Source: Hymenobacter sp. 15J16-1T3B (GTDB taxonomy: Bacteria; Bacteroidota; Bacteroidia; Cytophagales; Hymenobacteraceae). Taken from it: DNA of 64,000 nucleotides. Positions 27,030 to 36,812 of this stretch are shown piece after piece. Each line of letters opens with the position of its first letter. Position 1 is the stretch's first letter. The position numbers were made by a program, and so were the translations under genes. The stretch spans positions 419,246-483,245 of the forward strand of contig NZ_JAJFAV010000004.1 of assembly GCF_020711235.1 (NCBI RefSeq), written 5' to 3'. The notes under the pieces were generated by a model. That model saw nothing but the letters and a program-made list of their open reading frames with translations. It did no database searches and was not told where the DNA came from.

Positions 27030-29033
27030 ATGAAAAGATTAGGTATTTACCCGCTTCTGCTGGTGGGCGTAGTCCCGCTGGCGCGGGCGCAGAACCCCGC
27101 CATCGAGGGCTGGAACCTGCAGGCCAGCAGCTACCAGGGCAGCTCCCTGCACGGCTACGACCAGGTAGAGCTGCAGCCCGGCTTCTCCGTCACCACCTCG
27201 GGGTTCGACGCGCGCGTGGTGCCGCAGAACACCGCCGCCGGTTCCTGGAGCGAGCCGCTGACGTGGCCCTTCGTGGGCATTCACACCAGCGTGCTGCCCA
27301 ACGGCAAGGTGCTGACCTGGCAAGGTCACCTCGACGATGACTTTTTCACCGGCACCAACCTCGGAACCCGCGTCTTCCTGTGGGACCCGGCCGTGCCCCA
27401 AACCCTGACGCAGTTCGACAACAGCTGGAGCAACGTGTTCTGCAGCGGCCACACGCTGCTGCCCAACGGCAACTTGCTGGTGGCCGGGGGCCACAGCCAC
27501 CTCGGGGCCGGCGGCTACGTGGGCCTGGACCACACCAACATCTACAACTTCAGCACCAACAGCTGGCAGCAGAACGTACCCAGCATGGCCGACCGGCGCT
27601 GGTACCCCACCACCACTACCCTGGCCAACGGGGAGGTCCTGGTGGTGGCGGGCCAGATCAGCGGCGGGCAAACCAACCCGATTCCGGAAGTGTGGACGGG
27701 CGTGAACTGGCGCAGCCTGACCAACAGCTACAAGTTGCAGCCCGACTACCCGTGGATGTACGTGGCGCCGGGCGGCGGCGTGTTCGACGCCGGCCCGCAA
27801 CCCGAAACGTTTTACCTGAACACGGCCGGCTCGGGGGCCTGGAGCGCCAACGTGCGCCCGGCCAGCAGCCCGGGCGTCAGCCGGGGCTGGGGCACGTCGG
27901 TGATGTACCTGCCGGGCAAAATTCTGAACATCGGCGGCGACAACGGCGGGGTGATGAACAGCACCGAGCTGATTGACATAAACGGGTCGGCGCCGACGTT
28001 TACGGCTGGCCCAACCATGGCTTACCCGCGCTTCCACGCCAACGCCACGCTGCTGCCCACCGGGGAAGTGCTGGTGACGGGGGGCACCAGCTCGTCGGGC
28101 AGCACCAACGACATTTACGCGGTGTTGCCGGCCGAAATCTGGACGCCGCCGTCGTCGGGCTATCCGCTGGGGTTCTGGACCACGGTGGCGCCCATGCGTA
28201 CGCCGCGCCTCTACCATTCCACGGCCGTGCTGCTCCCCGACGGGTCGGTGCTGTCGGCCGGCGGCGGGCAGGGCGGCAACTACCCCACCCACACCGACGC
28301 GGAAGTGTACCGGCCGCCGTACCTTTTTGTGCGGGCCGCCAAGCCCGCCATTACCAGCGCGCCGGCGTACGCGGCGTACGGCCAGACCATTGCCGTGCAG
28401 CTCAGCAACCCGGGCTCGGTGCAGCGGGCGACGCTGGTGCGTTTGTCGTCGGTGACGCACTCGTTCAACATGAACCAGCGCTTCAACGAGCTGGCATTTG
28501 CCGCCACCGCCAACGGCGTCAACGTGACCATTCCGCCGAATGCCAACGTGTGCCCGCCCGGCCATTACATGCTGTTTTTGCTCGGCGGGGGCGGCATGCC
28601 TTCGCGGGCCCACATCATCCAGATCGGGCCCGACAACATCGTCATCGGCCCGCCGGTGGAAGTGGCGCGGGGCGTAGCGGTTCACCCGAATCCGACCTCG
28701 GGCCTGGTACAGGTGCAGGTTCTGGACGAGGAAGGCAAATTCGCCGTGGTGGAAACCGGCGGCCACGACCATAGCCACCACAGCGTGCAGGGCACCGCCA
28801 TCAACGACCAGTCGCTGCCCTCGGCGGTGCCGTTGCCGGCTGCCCTGCCCGAAAACGCTTCGGACGTGCGCGTGTACAACACGCTGGGCCAGGAAATTCG
28901 CAACGTGACGCTGCGCCACCCGGCCCCGCAACTGTACGAGCTGGACCTGGGCCGCAACCCCGACGGCGTGTACATCGTGCGGGCCATTACGCCCAAGGGT
29001 GTCAGCTCGCAGCGCGTGGTGCTGCACAAGTAG
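27030..29033 (+). CDS. T9SS-exported galactose-oxidase-like copper radical oxidase (AA5)
   Basis: A 667-residue secreted protein: signal peptide (MKRLGIYPLLLVGVVPLARA), a seven-bladed kelch-like propeller, a C-terminal Ig-like domain (PAITSAPAYAAYGQTIAVQL) and a T9SS sorting tail (VHPNPTSG ... NPDGVYIVRAI). All copper-radical residues of galactose/glyoxal oxidases are present: Cys138 (NVFCSGHTLLPNG), Tyr192 (RRWYPTTTTL), Tyr395-His396 (RLYHSTAVLLPDG) and His477 (VTHSFNMNQR). Cys138-Tyr192 would form the thioether cofactor. It should oxidise alcohols or aldehydes with O2 and release H2O2. The substrate is unknown. A His/Asp-rich insert (GGHDHSHH) lies within the tail domain. Confidence 0.93.
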   Translation: MKRLGIYPLLLVGVVPLARAQNPAIEGWNLQASSYQGSSLHGYDQVELQPGFSVTTSGFDARVVPQNTAAGSWSEPLTWPFVGIHTSVLPNGKVLTWQGHLDDDFFTGTNLGTRVFLWDPAVPQTLTQFDNSWSNVFCSGHTLLPNGNLLVAGGHSHLGAGGYVGLDHTNIYNFSTNSWQQNVPSMADRRWYPTTTTLANGEVLVVAGQISGGQTNPIPEVWTGVNWRSLTNSYKLQPDYPWMYVAPGGGVFDAGPQPETFYLNTAGSGAWSANVRPASSPGVSRGWGTSVMYLPGKILNIGGDNGGVMNSTELIDINGSAPTFTAGPTMAYPRFHANATLLPTGEVLVTGGTSSSGSTNDIYAVLPAEIWTPPSSGYPLGFWTTVAPMRTPRLYHSTAVLLPDGSVLSAGGGQGGNYPTHTDAEVYRPPYLFVRAAKPAITSAPAYAAYGQTIAVQLSNPGSVQRATLVRLSSVTHSFNMNQRFNELAFAATANGVNVTIPPNANVCPPGHYMLFLLGGGGMPSRAHIIQIGPDNIVIGPPVEVARGVAVHPNPTSGLVQVQVLDEEGKFAVVETGGHDHSHHSVQGTAINDQSLPSAVPLPAALPENASDVRVYNTLGQEIRNVTLRHPAPQLYELDLGRNPDGVYIVRAITPKGVSSQRVVLHK

Positions 29034-29057
29034 CCTCGCTGTTCCGAATCCATACCC

Positions 29058-29085
29058 AAAAGCCCGGCCACTCGGCCGGGCTTTT
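29058..29085 (+). terminator. terminator of the copper oxidase gene
   Basis: aaaagcccggcc and ggccgggctttt form a perfect 12-bp stem around actc, followed by T residues, 24 bp after the stop. Confidence 0.88.
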
Positions 29086-29218
29086 TTGGTGGGGGCATGG
29101 CCGCTGCCAACCACGCAACGGGCCAGCTCACCGCCCGGCTCCACGGCCGAATTAACCCCGCGCCGCGAAACATTGCGCGGGGCCCGGCGGTAGTGCTGCC
29201 AGCCACCGCTTCACCGCC

Positions 29219-29854
29219 ATGCACCACTTCACCGCCGCCGACATCCGCGGCTTCGACAAGCTGTACCGCCTCAACCTCGTCAACGCCGTCACGGGCTTCA
29301 AGCCGGCCAACCTCGTGGGCACGGCCGATGCCGCGGGCGCCACCAACGTAGCCATCTTCAGCTCGGCCCTGCACTTGGGCTCTGATCCGCCGCTGCTGGG
29401 CCTGGTGACGCGCCCGGCCACTGTGCCGCGCCACACCTACGAGAACATTCAGACCACCGGCTGCTATACCCTTAATCACGTGCACACCGCTTTTGTGGAC
29501 CAGGCCCACTATACCTCGGCCAACTTCCCGCGCGAGCAGTCGGAGTTTGAGGCCTGCGGCCTGACGCCCAGCTGGCGCGACGGATTTGCGGCGCCTTACG
29601 TGGCCGAAAGCCAGCTCAGCATCGGGCTGCGGCTGGTGGAGGAGCTGCCCATTCGGCTCAACGGCACGGTGCTGCTCATCGGCGCCGTCGAGCACGTGTA
29701 CGTGGCGCCCGCCGGCCTGCGCCCCGACGGCACCCTGGACCTGGCCGCGCTGGACGATGTGTGCATCTCCGGCCTCGACAGCTACTACCGCGTCGAGCCG
29801 CTGGCGCGCCTGGCGTACGCCCGGGCCGGGCAGGGGCCGCAGCGGTTGTCCTAG
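29219..29854 (+). CDS. flavin reductase-like FMN-binding split-barrel protein
   Basis: A 211-residue cytoplasmic protein of the flavin-reductase-like domain family, which binds FMN and often reduces free flavin with NAD(P)H for partner oxygenases. The signature is the early VNAVTGFKPANLVGT, SSALHLGSDPPLLGLVTRP, then HTYENIQTTGCYTLNHV (flavin contacts) and the paired segment QAHYTSANFPREQSEFE. A DoxX gene starts 26 bp after its stop, suggesting a two-gene operon. No oxygenase partner is in the window. Confidence 0.9.
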   Translation: MHHFTAADIRGFDKLYRLNLVNAVTGFKPANLVGTADAAGATNVAIFSSALHLGSDPPLLGLVTRPATVPRHTYENIQTTGCYTLNHVHTAFVDQAHYTSANFPREQSEFEACGLTPSWRDGFAAPYVAESQLSIGLRLVEELPIRLNGTVLLIGAVEHVYVAPAGLRPDGTLDLAALDDVCISGLDSYYRVEPLARLAYARAGQGPQRLS

Positions 29855-29880
29855 TGTCGTTTCCCGCCAAGCGCCTGCTG

Positions 29881-30282
29881 ATGAACCTGACCAACGCGCA
29901 ACTCGCCTTCGTTTTGGGCCGCCTGCTGATGGGTGTCAATTTTCTGATGCACGGCTTGGCGCGCCTGCCCAAGCTGGCCGCGTTTCGGGCCGGCCTAGTA
30001 AAGAGCTTCGCCGATACCTGGCTGCCCGGGCCGTTGGTGGGGGCGTTTGCCACCGTGCTGCCCGTGCTGGAGTTTAGCGTGGGCCTGCTTCTGCTGCTGG
30101 GCTTGTTTACGCGCTGGGCCCTGGTGGGCGGGTTGCTGGTACTGCTGGCACTGGTGTTCGGCTCCAGCCTGCGCGAGCAGTGGGACACGCTCGGCACCCA
30201 GCTCGTGCACGGCCTGTTTTTTTACCTGCTCCTGCTCCACGCCGACCAAAACCGCCTGTGCCTGGACCGCACTAGCCGGTAG
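29881..30282 (+). CDS. DoxX family membrane protein
   Basis: A 133-residue protein with four hydrophobic segments. The start MNLTNAQLAFVLGRLLMGVN and the FLMHGLARLP motif are typical of DoxX/YphA-like proteins; ALVGGLLVLLALVFGSSL and LVHGLFFYLLLLH follow. It lies in the cytoplasmic membrane. DoxX relatives have been tied to quinone/thiol oxidation and redox defence, but most are of unknown function. The gene is immediately downstream of the flavin reductase gene. Confidence 0.88.
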   Translation: MNLTNAQLAFVLGRLLMGVNFLMHGLARLPKLAAFRAGLVKSFADTWLPGPLVGAFATVLPVLEFSVGLLLLLGLFTRWALVGGLLVLLALVFGSSLREQWDTLGTQLVHGLFFYLLLLHADQNRLCLDRTSR

Positions 30283-30399
30283 ACCAGCTGGCCCAACCAG
30301 GCCCTGCGGGCATTACTCAAAAGTTCTGCTGCTTTCTAGCCTTCCTTCATCGGCAGGTGGCGCCGGCCGAAACAGGATGCACCAGCCACGCAGCCCAGC

Positions 30400-30437
30400 T
30401 AAAAGAAACACTGCCCGGCTGGCAGCCAGGCAGTGTT
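30400..30437 (-). terminator. terminator of the SDR gene
   Basis: aacactgcc (30407-30415) pairs with ggcagtgtt (30429-30437), with a further ggct/agcc pairing inside one mismatch. A T-rich run follows on the minus strand. It lies about 22 bp after the SDR stop. Confidence 0.72.
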
Positions 30438-30459
30438 GCGTATTGCTTGGTAGGCCCGC

Positions 30460-31176
30460 TTACGGGTTGGTGCTCCAGAGTCCGGCTTCTTTCACGAAGA
30501 CGCGCCGGTTCAGCTTCAATTGCGAGATGATTAGCTCCGCCAAGTCCTCGGGCTGCATCACTTTGTCGGGGTTGCCGTCGGTCAGCTTCAGCTCCTGGGC
30601 CAGGGGCGTGGCCACGGTGCTCGGCGTGAGAGCCGTCACGCGGATGTTGTGCTTGCGCACCTCCTGCATCAACGACTCCGACAGGGCCAGCACCGCCGCC
30701 TTGGAGGCGCTGTAGGCGCTGGTCACGGCCGCGCCGCGCTGCCCGGCCGTAGAGCTGATGTTGACAATGTCGCCCGTTTGCCGCTCTATCATCTGCGGCA
30801 GGACGGCCCGGGTGGTGTAGTAGGTGCCCAGCACGTTTACCTGGATGATGGTTTCCCAGGCCTCGGGCGTCAGCTCTAAAAACTTGCCGAAAGCGGCCGT
30901 GCCGGCGTTGTTGATGAGAATGTCGAGGGGGCCGAGCTGCTGCTGCACCTGCGCGACGGCGGCTTCCACGGCGTGGCGGTCGGCCACGTCGGCCGTGACC
31001 ACGGCGGTTTGCACGCCCAGGGCCTGCAGTTGCTCGGCCAACTCGCGCAAAGGAGCCTCGCTGCGGGCCAGCAAGCCCACGTTGACGCCTTCCTGGGCCA
31101 GCGCCACGGCCACGGCCCGGCCGATGCCCTGGCCGGCGCCCGTCACCAGGGCGTTTTTTCCGCGCAAATTTTCCAT
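30460..31176 (-). CDS. short-chain dehydrogenase/reductase (FabG-like)
   Basis: A 238-residue classical SDR. The cofactor loop is TGAGQGIG (12-19), then NNAG (89-92), catalytic Ser141/142 in NISSTAGQ, and Y155-x-x-x-K159 in AYSASKAAV. It reduces a keto group or oxidises an alcohol using NAD(P)H. FabG-like 3-oxoacyl reductases are the closest by motif, but the substrate is open. The ATG at 31174-31176 ([15 protein letters not shown]) fits the family; open frame upstream is shadow coding. It is a single-gene unit with a terminator. Confidence 0.94.
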   Translation of the reverse strand: MENLRGKNALVTGAGQGIGRAVAVALAQEGVNVGLLARSEAPLRELAEQLQALGVQTAVVTADVADRHAVEAAVAQVQQQLGPLDILINNAGTAAFGKFLELTPEAWETIIQVNVLGTYYTTRAVLPQMIERQTGDIVNISSTAGQRGAAVTSAYSASKAAVLALSESLMQEVRKHNIRVTALTPSTVATPLAQELKLTDGNPDKVMQPEDLAELIISQLKLNRRVFVKEAGLWSTNP

Positions 31177-31374
31177 GTGAAAAGGGGAGAAGGGTGAAAT
31201 AACGAGCCTGTATAACTGCGCGGAAGGCCGCGGGTTTCGGCGGCCGCAACTTGCTTTTCGCCGGAAGCCCGACCATAATGCAGCCCGAACCCCCCGGCGG
31301 CCGTATGTTAGCTGCGCTGAACCGGCCGGCTTTCCCGCTGCGTTATTCCGCTGTCGGCCGTTGTCCCCTCGTCT

Positions 31375-32634
31375 ATGCTCTCGATGCTGCGCCCCGCGGG
31401 GCTCTGGTTGTTTTTGGTCCTCGGATTCGTCGTTCTGGCCCGCCGCGCGCACGCCCAGGTGGACACCACCCGGCAGCCGGTGCGCAACATTCAGCTCGAA
31501 GGCGTGGAAGTGCTGCCCGACGCGCTCAACTCCAAAAACTGGCTGCTGCTCAACAAGGACATTCAGCTGGAGCTCGACGGGGCCGTGCGCAACCTCTACA
31601 ATTTCAAGTTTGACCGGGCCGAAAAGCAATTCCGCTCCTTGCGCCGGCGCTACCCCCAGCACCCCATGCCCTACTTCCTGCTGGGGCTGAGCCAATGGTG
31701 GAAAATCGTGCCGAGCAACGTGCAAACCAAGCTCTACGACCGGCCCTTCTTCGCCTACATGGACTCGGCCATTGCCAAGGCCGAGCCCCTCTACAAAGCC
31801 GATAACCAGAACTACGAGGCCTGCTTTTTCCTCTCGGCGGCCTACGGCTTCGCGGCCCGCCTGCACGCCGAGCGCAGCAACTGGGGCAAGGCCACCATCT
31901 ACAGCAAGGAGGCGCTGAACTACCTCGCCAAAAGCCAGGAAGCCAACGGCCTGAGCCCGGAATTTCTCTTCGGGCAGGCGCTGATGAATTACTACGCGCC
32001 CTGGATTTCGGAAAACTACAAGCTGCTGCGCCCGGTGCTGCTGTTCTTCCCCAAGGGCAACAAGCAGCTGGGCCTGCAGCAGCTGCGCAACGTGGCGGCC
32101 AACGGCTTCTACACCGCGCCGGAGGCCAAGTTCTTCCTGATGAAGATTCTCTACAACGACGAGAACGACCCGGCCGCGTCGTTGCCGGTGGCCCGCAGCC
32201 TCGTAGCCACCTACCCCGACAACGCCTACTTCGAGCGGTTTTGCGCCCTGGTGTGCTACAACCGCGGCGAGTATGACGAGTGCGAAAAGCTCAGCCGCGA
32301 CATCCTCGACAAGCTCAACCGCGGCCTGCCCGGCTACGAGGCCGTGAGCGGGCGCTACGCCACGTTTTTTCTGGGCTGGCTGCACGAAAACCGCTACGAC
32401 GACCTGGCCAAAGCCCAGGACTACTACCAGCGTTGCGTCGTCTTTGCCGAAAGCACCGGCGAAACCGGCCCCGGCTTCTACGTGCTGGCCAACCTGCACC
32501 TGGCCCGCTTGGCCGCCGACCGCCGCGACGTAGCTACTGCCCGCCGCTACTTTGCGGTGGTGGAAGACAAAGCCGACCGTAAATCGGGGGAGTACCGCGA
32601 GGCCCGCGAGTACCTCAAGCAGCACAAAAAGTAG
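31375..32634 (+). CDS. exported TPR protein
   Basis: A 419-residue protein with a signal peptide ([19 protein letters not shown]). Tetratricopeptide-like helices follow in several blocks ([80 protein letters not shown]). It is probably a periplasmic or outer-membrane scaffold; similar Bacteroidota proteins are of unknown function. An ATG at 31384 is an alternative start. It is convergent with the next gene with only 3 bp between the stops, and I see no terminator. Confidence 0.88.
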   Translation: MLSMLRPAGLWLFLVLGFVVLARRAHAQVDTTRQPVRNIQLEGVEVLPDALNSKNWLLLNKDIQLELDGAVRNLYNFKFDRAEKQFRSLRRRYPQHPMPYFLLGLSQWWKIVPSNVQTKLYDRPFFAYMDSAIAKAEPLYKADNQNYEACFFLSAAYGFAARLHAERSNWGKATIYSKEALNYLAKSQEANGLSPEFLFGQALMNYYAPWISENYKLLRPVLLFFPKGNKQLGLQQLRNVAANGFYTAPEAKFFLMKILYNDENDPAASLPVARSLVATYPDNAYFERFCALVCYNRGEYDECEKLSRDILDKLNRGLPGYEAVSGRYATFFLGWLHENRYDDLAKAQDYYQRCVVFAESTGETGPGFYVLANLHLARLAADRRDVATARRYFAVVEDKADRKSGEYREAREYLKQHKK

Positions 32635-32637
32635 CAG

Positions 32638-33060
32638 CTACTGCGCCTGCAGCCACGCCGCCGCCTCGGGCAGGGTGGCGAAGTAGCGGAAGGTGAGCAG
32701 CCCCGTCGGCAGCTGGGCCCCAATCGACTGGGCGGCCAAGCGGCCCAAGGGCGCGTGGTTTTCGACCACGGCGCAGTGCGAGTAGCCCGCCTCTTGCACG
32801 GCGCGCGGAATCCACTCCTGCGCCACCCACTCGCTGACGTCGGCCGGTAATGGCGGCCGCTGGGTATGGTCGCTGAGTACCTTGTGCAGGCCGAAATGCT
32901 GCAGCGCCCGCAATGCCTGCTCGTACACGGCGCGCAACTCGTCGGGACTGGTTTTGGTCGCGCTCCAGGCGAGATGCAGGTAATCCGTGCCGAGCGGATG
33001 GCTGATGACGGCCGCGGGATTGTGATAATACCGGGAGACGGGGCCTGAGAGGGGAGACAT
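32638..33060 (-). CDS. hypothetical STAS/SpoIIAA-like protein
   Basis: A 140-residue soluble protein, ATG at 33058-33060 (MSPLSGPVSRYYHNP); a start 12 codons upstream is possible. The pattern of a beta-strand (YLHLAWSATKTSPDELRAVYEQAL), helix, and then a long helix leading to LLTFRYFATLPEAAAWLQ resembles the STAS/SpoIIAA-like fold, where a sheet packs on helices. The C-terminal phrase 'F.TL.EA..WL' is common in such Cytophagales proteins. The function is unknown. Confidence 0.75.
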   Translation of the reverse strand: MSPLSGPVSRYYHNPAAVISHPLGTDYLHLAWSATKTSPDELRAVYEQALRALQHFGLHKVLSDHTQRPPLPADVSEWVAQEWIPRAVQEAGYSHCAVVENHAPLGRLAAQSIGAQLPTGLLTFRYFATLPEAAAWLQAQ

Positions 33061-33431
33061 GCTCGAAAGATACACTGCCCTGATCCCGACGCGCAACGCA
33101 CCTATGGGTGAAAACTAGGGCCACCCGCATGCCTTGGGCCTCTTTGCCACTCAAAACGGAGTGCCTGAAGCCTCGTTTTGGGAATTGAATTATTGCCGCC
33201 AGGGGCAAAAAGCTGCTTACGGACGAGGCAGAATGCTTGTATACTCAGCATTGATAAACAGGGTTTTAAAAATATTTAGTATGTAAACTGCTGAATATTC
33301 AAATTGCAATATTCTGTTAAAATAACCAAACCCTGTTGGCTTCGGCTTGCGTATCAAGCCCAAAATGAACCAACACACTCCTCGCATTATGCAACACCTC
33401 GACACCCATTTCCTTCAACCCATGTACTTCC
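33061..33431. other. AT-rich intergenic region before a T9SS gene
   Basis: No gene was found. Positions 33235-33350 are much richer in A/T than the rest of the window and probably include the promoter of the gene at 33432. TTG at 33251-33253 could be a -33 element, but no good TAnnTTTG lies at the right distance. Confidence 0.4.
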
Positions 33432-34718
33432 ATGAACTCGACCATACTCCGCATTGCATTTTCGGCCCTGACCCTGACCGCTGTTGCTTCAGCCCAGGCT
33501 CAGACCACTTACACCTCGCGCCCGAGTGGGGGTAACTGGAGCGACCCGAACACCTGGACCATTACCAGCGGCTCGGGCCCGCAAGTGCCCACCAACGTGA
33601 CGAGTCGTACCGGCGACGAAATCAGCGACAACATCATCGTTATCAACTCCAACGTGGTGCTGGACCAAGACTACAACGTCAGCGGTGACCACGCCAAGCT
33701 GATCATCACCGCCACCGGCGCGCTGACCGACGGTAACAGTCCCAACTCCATCAACTTCGGGCAGCAGCAGGGCGCCGACATGGTGCGCCTCGACCTCGAC
33801 GGCCGCCTCGACGTCAACAGCATCAGCTTCTACAAGGCCGACGCCGACATTGCCGCCACCGCCGAGCTGAACACCAACTGTAACATCGCGCTGGCCAACC
33901 AGTCGGACCTGGTCATTGCCCCCGGCGCCACGGTCGACATCGACGGCAACCTGATGGTGCGCCAAGGCAACCCCACCATCACGGGCTCGGGTACGCTGAT
34001 GATCAGCGGCTGCGTGCTAACCAACAACAACGGCTCCCTCAACGGCTTGTTCGGGCCCAACCTGAGCGTCTGCGTGCAGGGCACGCCGAATAACTGCTCC
34101 ACCGAGGGCATGAACTGCAGCACCCGCGTGCAGGACTACATCACCATCAACGCCTGCCGCAGCACCCCGCTACCGGTGCAGCTCACCAGCTTCACGGGCA
34201 GCTACCTTGGCCGGCAGGTGCAGCTCGACTGGGTAACGGCCCAGGAGAAAGACGCCGAGTCGTTTACGGTGGAGCGTTCGGTCGACGGCAAAAGCTTTGA
34301 AGCCGTGACCACGGTGCGCGCCGCCGGCACCTCCACCACCCGCCGCGAGTACCGCTACCTCGACGCCACCATGCGCCCCGGCCTGAACTACTACCGCCTT
34401 AAGCAGGCCGACTTCGACGGCACGGTGGCTTACTCGCAAGTAGTGTCGGTGCAGGCCGGCGCGGCCGAGCAGGCCCTGCAAGCCTACGGCCGTAGCGGCG
34501 CCCTTATCGTGGAAATGCGCACCGACGCCCAGTTCCGCGCCCTGCGGGTGATGGACAGCATGGGCCGCCTGCTGCACAGCGAGGTGATGCCCGACGGCGC
34601 CAGCGGCCTGGTCACGCGCCAGATTCCGCTGCGCACCAGCAGCGGGGGCGGGGTATACATCGTGCAGGCCGTGACCAGCAACGGCACGGTGAGCCGCAAG
34701 TTCTTCGTGCAGGAATAA
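33432..34718 (+). CDS. secreted adhesin-like protein with T9SS tail
   Basis: A 428-residue protein with a signal peptide (MNSTILRIAFSALTLTAVAS, cut after AQAQ). The start of the mature part, SGGNWSDPNTW, is typical of surface proteins in this phylum, and the next ~180 residues are rich in beta-strand repeats (short parallel-beta or Ig-like). The linker STPLPVQLTSFTGSY followed by WVTAQEKDAESFTVERSVDG and LNYYRLKQADFDG is the standard type A T9SS prelude, and the last ~80 residues form the sorting domain ending VSRKFFVQE. It is likely surface exposed; the binding target is unknown. Confidence 0.9.
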   Translation: MNSTILRIAFSALTLTAVASAQAQTTYTSRPSGGNWSDPNTWTITSGSGPQVPTNVTSRTGDEISDNIIVINSNVVLDQDYNVSGDHAKLIITATGALTDGNSPNSINFGQQQGADMVRLDLDGRLDVNSISFYKADADIAATAELNTNCNIALANQSDLVIAPGATVDIDGNLMVRQGNPTITGSGTLMISGCVLTNNNGSLNGLFGPNLSVCVQGTPNNCSTEGMNCSTRVQDYITINACRSTPLPVQLTSFTGSYLGRQVQLDWVTAQEKDAESFTVERSVDGKSFEAVTTVRAAGTSTTRREYRYLDATMRPGLNYYRLKQADFDGTVAYSQVVSVQAGAAEQALQAYGRSGALIVEMRTDAQFRALRVMDSMGRLLHSEVMPDGASGLVTRQIPLRTSSGGGVYIVQAVTSNGTVSRKFFVQE

Positions 34719-34743
34719 CTCCACCCCAGCGTCCACCCTGGGC

Positions 34744-34778
34744 AAGCCCGCCGGCCTCGTGCTGGTGGGCTTTTTTTA
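34744..34778 (+). terminator. terminator of the T9SS adhesin-like gene
   Basis: aagcccgccggc (34744-34755) pairs with gctggtgggctt (34761-34772), including two G-T pairs, followed by a run of T. Confidence 0.82.
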
Positions 34779-34924
34779 TGAGGCGAGCGGGGCCGAGGCG
34801 CAACCAACCGACCTGGCGGGCGTTTTTGCGCCACCGTCGCCGAAACCTGGTACTGGCGTGGGGCAACTCCTCCAAAACAGGCTAGTTTTAGTGCGCGCAA
34901 TTGCACTCCCACTTTCTTCCTTGC

Positions 34925-36733
34925 ATGAACCACCGCTACCTCGTTGCCAGCCTGCTGGCCGGCTCCCTGCTGATGAGCTGTTCGCAGCAGGCCACTACTT
35001 CCGAAACCCAATCGGGCGCCACCCAAACCGCTTCCGACGTGAAGGACCTCGGCACCTTGCTCGACCAGTACTGGGAAGAAAACGCCAAGCTCTTCCCGCT
35101 CAACGCCACCACCAACGGCGACAACCGCTACAACGACCAGCTGCCCAACGACGGTACCGCGGCCTTCCGCAAGCAGCTGCGCCAGTACTACCAGAAGTAC
35201 CTCGACCAGCTGCAGCAGTTCGACCGCGCCAAGCTCGCGGACAACGACCGTATCAGCTACGACATCTTCAAGTACGACCTGCAGATGAACCTGGAAGGGC
35301 TGAAGCTGAACACCTGGATGATTCCGTTTCAGCAGTTCTGGGGCCTGCCGCTGAGCATGGGCCAGTACGGCGCCGGCGGTAGCGTGCAGCCCTTCAAAAC
35401 GCCCCAAGACTACGACAACTGGCTGGGCCGGGTGCGCGGCTTCTCGGTGTGGGCCGATACGGCCATCAGCAACTTCCGCCGCGGCATGCGCGCCGGCGTG
35501 GTACTGCCCCGGCCGCTGGTGCAGAAAATGATTCCGCAGATGCAGCAGATGGTGGTGACCGACCCCACCAAAAGCGACTTCTACGGTCCGATCAAAACCC
35601 TGCCGGCCTCCTTCTCTGAGGCCGACAAGCAGCGCATCACGGCGGCCTACCGCACGGCCATCATGAACGAGCTGGTGCCGACGTACCGGCGCCTGGGCGA
35701 GTTCCTGAAAACCGAGTACTTGCCCAAGGCCCGCACCAGCACCGGCATTTCGGCCGTGCCCGGCGGGCCGGCCATCTACCGCTACTACGTGCGCAACTGG
35801 ACGACCACCGACAAGCCCGAAGGCGACATTTACCAGACGGGCCTGAGCGAAGTCAAGCGCATCCGCGGCGAGATGGAGCGCGTGCGCCAGCAGGTGGGCT
35901 TCAAGGGCGACCTGAATGCCTTCTTCAACTACATGCGCACCGACAAGCGCTTCACGCCTTACAAGAGCGACGCGGAAGTGCTCAACGCCTTCCGCGCCAT
36001 TCAGGCGCGCATCACGCCCAACCTGCCCAAGCTTTTCGGCCGCACGCCCAAGACGCCGTTTGAAATCCGGCAGACGGAGGAGTTCCGCGAGGCTTCCGCG
36101 TCGGCCGAGTACCAACAGGGCACGCCCGACGGCTCGCGTCCGGGCATCTTCTACGTGCCGATCATCGACGCGAAGACCTTCCGCACGACCTCGGGCATGG
36201 AGTCGCTGTTTTTGCACGAGGCCATTCCGGGCCACCACTACCAGATTTCGCTGCAGCAGGAAAACACCGACCTGCCGAAGTTCCGCCGCTTTGCCTGGTA
36301 CGGGGCCATGGGCGAAGGCTGGGCCCTCTACACCGAAAGCCTGGGCAAGGAGCTGGGCCTTTACACCGACCCCTACCAGTACATGGGCGCGCTCGGCGAC
36401 GAAATTCACCGCGCCATCCGCCTCGTGGTCGACGTGGGCATGCACACCAAGGGCATGACGCGCGAGCAGGCCATCAAGTACATGATGGACAACGAAGCCA
36501 TCGACGAGCAGGGCGCCACGGCCGAAATCGAGCGGTACATGGCCATTCCGGGCCAGGCGTTGTCGTACAAAATCGGCCAGCTCAAGATTCAGGAGCTGCG
36601 CGACAAATACGCCAACCAGCTCGGAGCCAAGTTCAAGATTCAGGACTTCCACGACGAGCTGCTCAAGGACGGCGTGATGCCGCTGGCCGTGCTGGAGCAG
36701 AAAATGGACGCCTGGGCAGCCAAGCAGCAGTAA
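34925..36733 (+). CDS. DUF885 family metallopeptidase-like lipoprotein
   Basis: A 602-residue lipoprotein: the ATG at 34925 gives lipobox LLMSC (Cys19). The DUF885 domain carries the zinc signature HEAIPGHH (431-438) and the downstream GEGWALYTESLG, whose Glu is expected to be the third zinc ligand. Members are predicted zinc peptidases or carboxypeptidase-like enzymes, mostly uncharacterised. It should face the periplasm or surface. It is a single transcription unit ended by the bidirectional terminator at 36757. Confidence 0.93.
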   Translation: MNHRYLVASLLAGSLLMSCSQQATTSETQSGATQTASDVKDLGTLLDQYWEENAKLFPLNATTNGDNRYNDQLPNDGTAAFRKQLRQYYQKYLDQLQQFDRAKLADNDRISYDIFKYDLQMNLEGLKLNTWMIPFQQFWGLPLSMGQYGAGGSVQPFKTPQDYDNWLGRVRGFSVWADTAISNFRRGMRAGVVLPRPLVQKMIPQMQQMVVTDPTKSDFYGPIKTLPASFSEADKQRITAAYRTAIMNELVPTYRRLGEFLKTEYLPKARTSTGISAVPGGPAIYRYYVRNWTTTDKPEGDIYQTGLSEVKRIRGEMERVRQQVGFKGDLNAFFNYMRTDKRFTPYKSDAEVLNAFRAIQARITPNLPKLFGRTPKTPFEIRQTEEFREASASAEYQQGTPDGSRPGIFYVPIIDAKTFRTTSGMESLFLHEAIPGHHYQISLQQENTDLPKFRRFAWYGAMGEGWALYTESLGKELGLYTDPYQYMGALGDEIHRAIRLVVDVGMHTKGMTREQAIKYMMDNEAIDEQGATAEIERYMAIPGQALSYKIGQLKIQELRDKYANQLGAKFKIQDFHDELLKDGVMPLAVLEQKMDAWAAKQQ

Positions 36734-36756
36734 TTTCGCCGCCTACTTACCAACGC

Positions 36757-36790
36757 AAACGGCCCCGCAACCAATGTTGCGGGGCCGTTT
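36757..36790. terminator. bidirectional terminator
   Basis: aaacggccccgcaa pairs exactly with ttgcggggccgttt around ccaatg. It ends the DUF885 gene on the plus strand and the 54-residue frame on the minus strand. Confidence 0.85.
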
Positions 36791-36812
36791 GTCTGTGTGG
36801 CCATGGGGGCCG

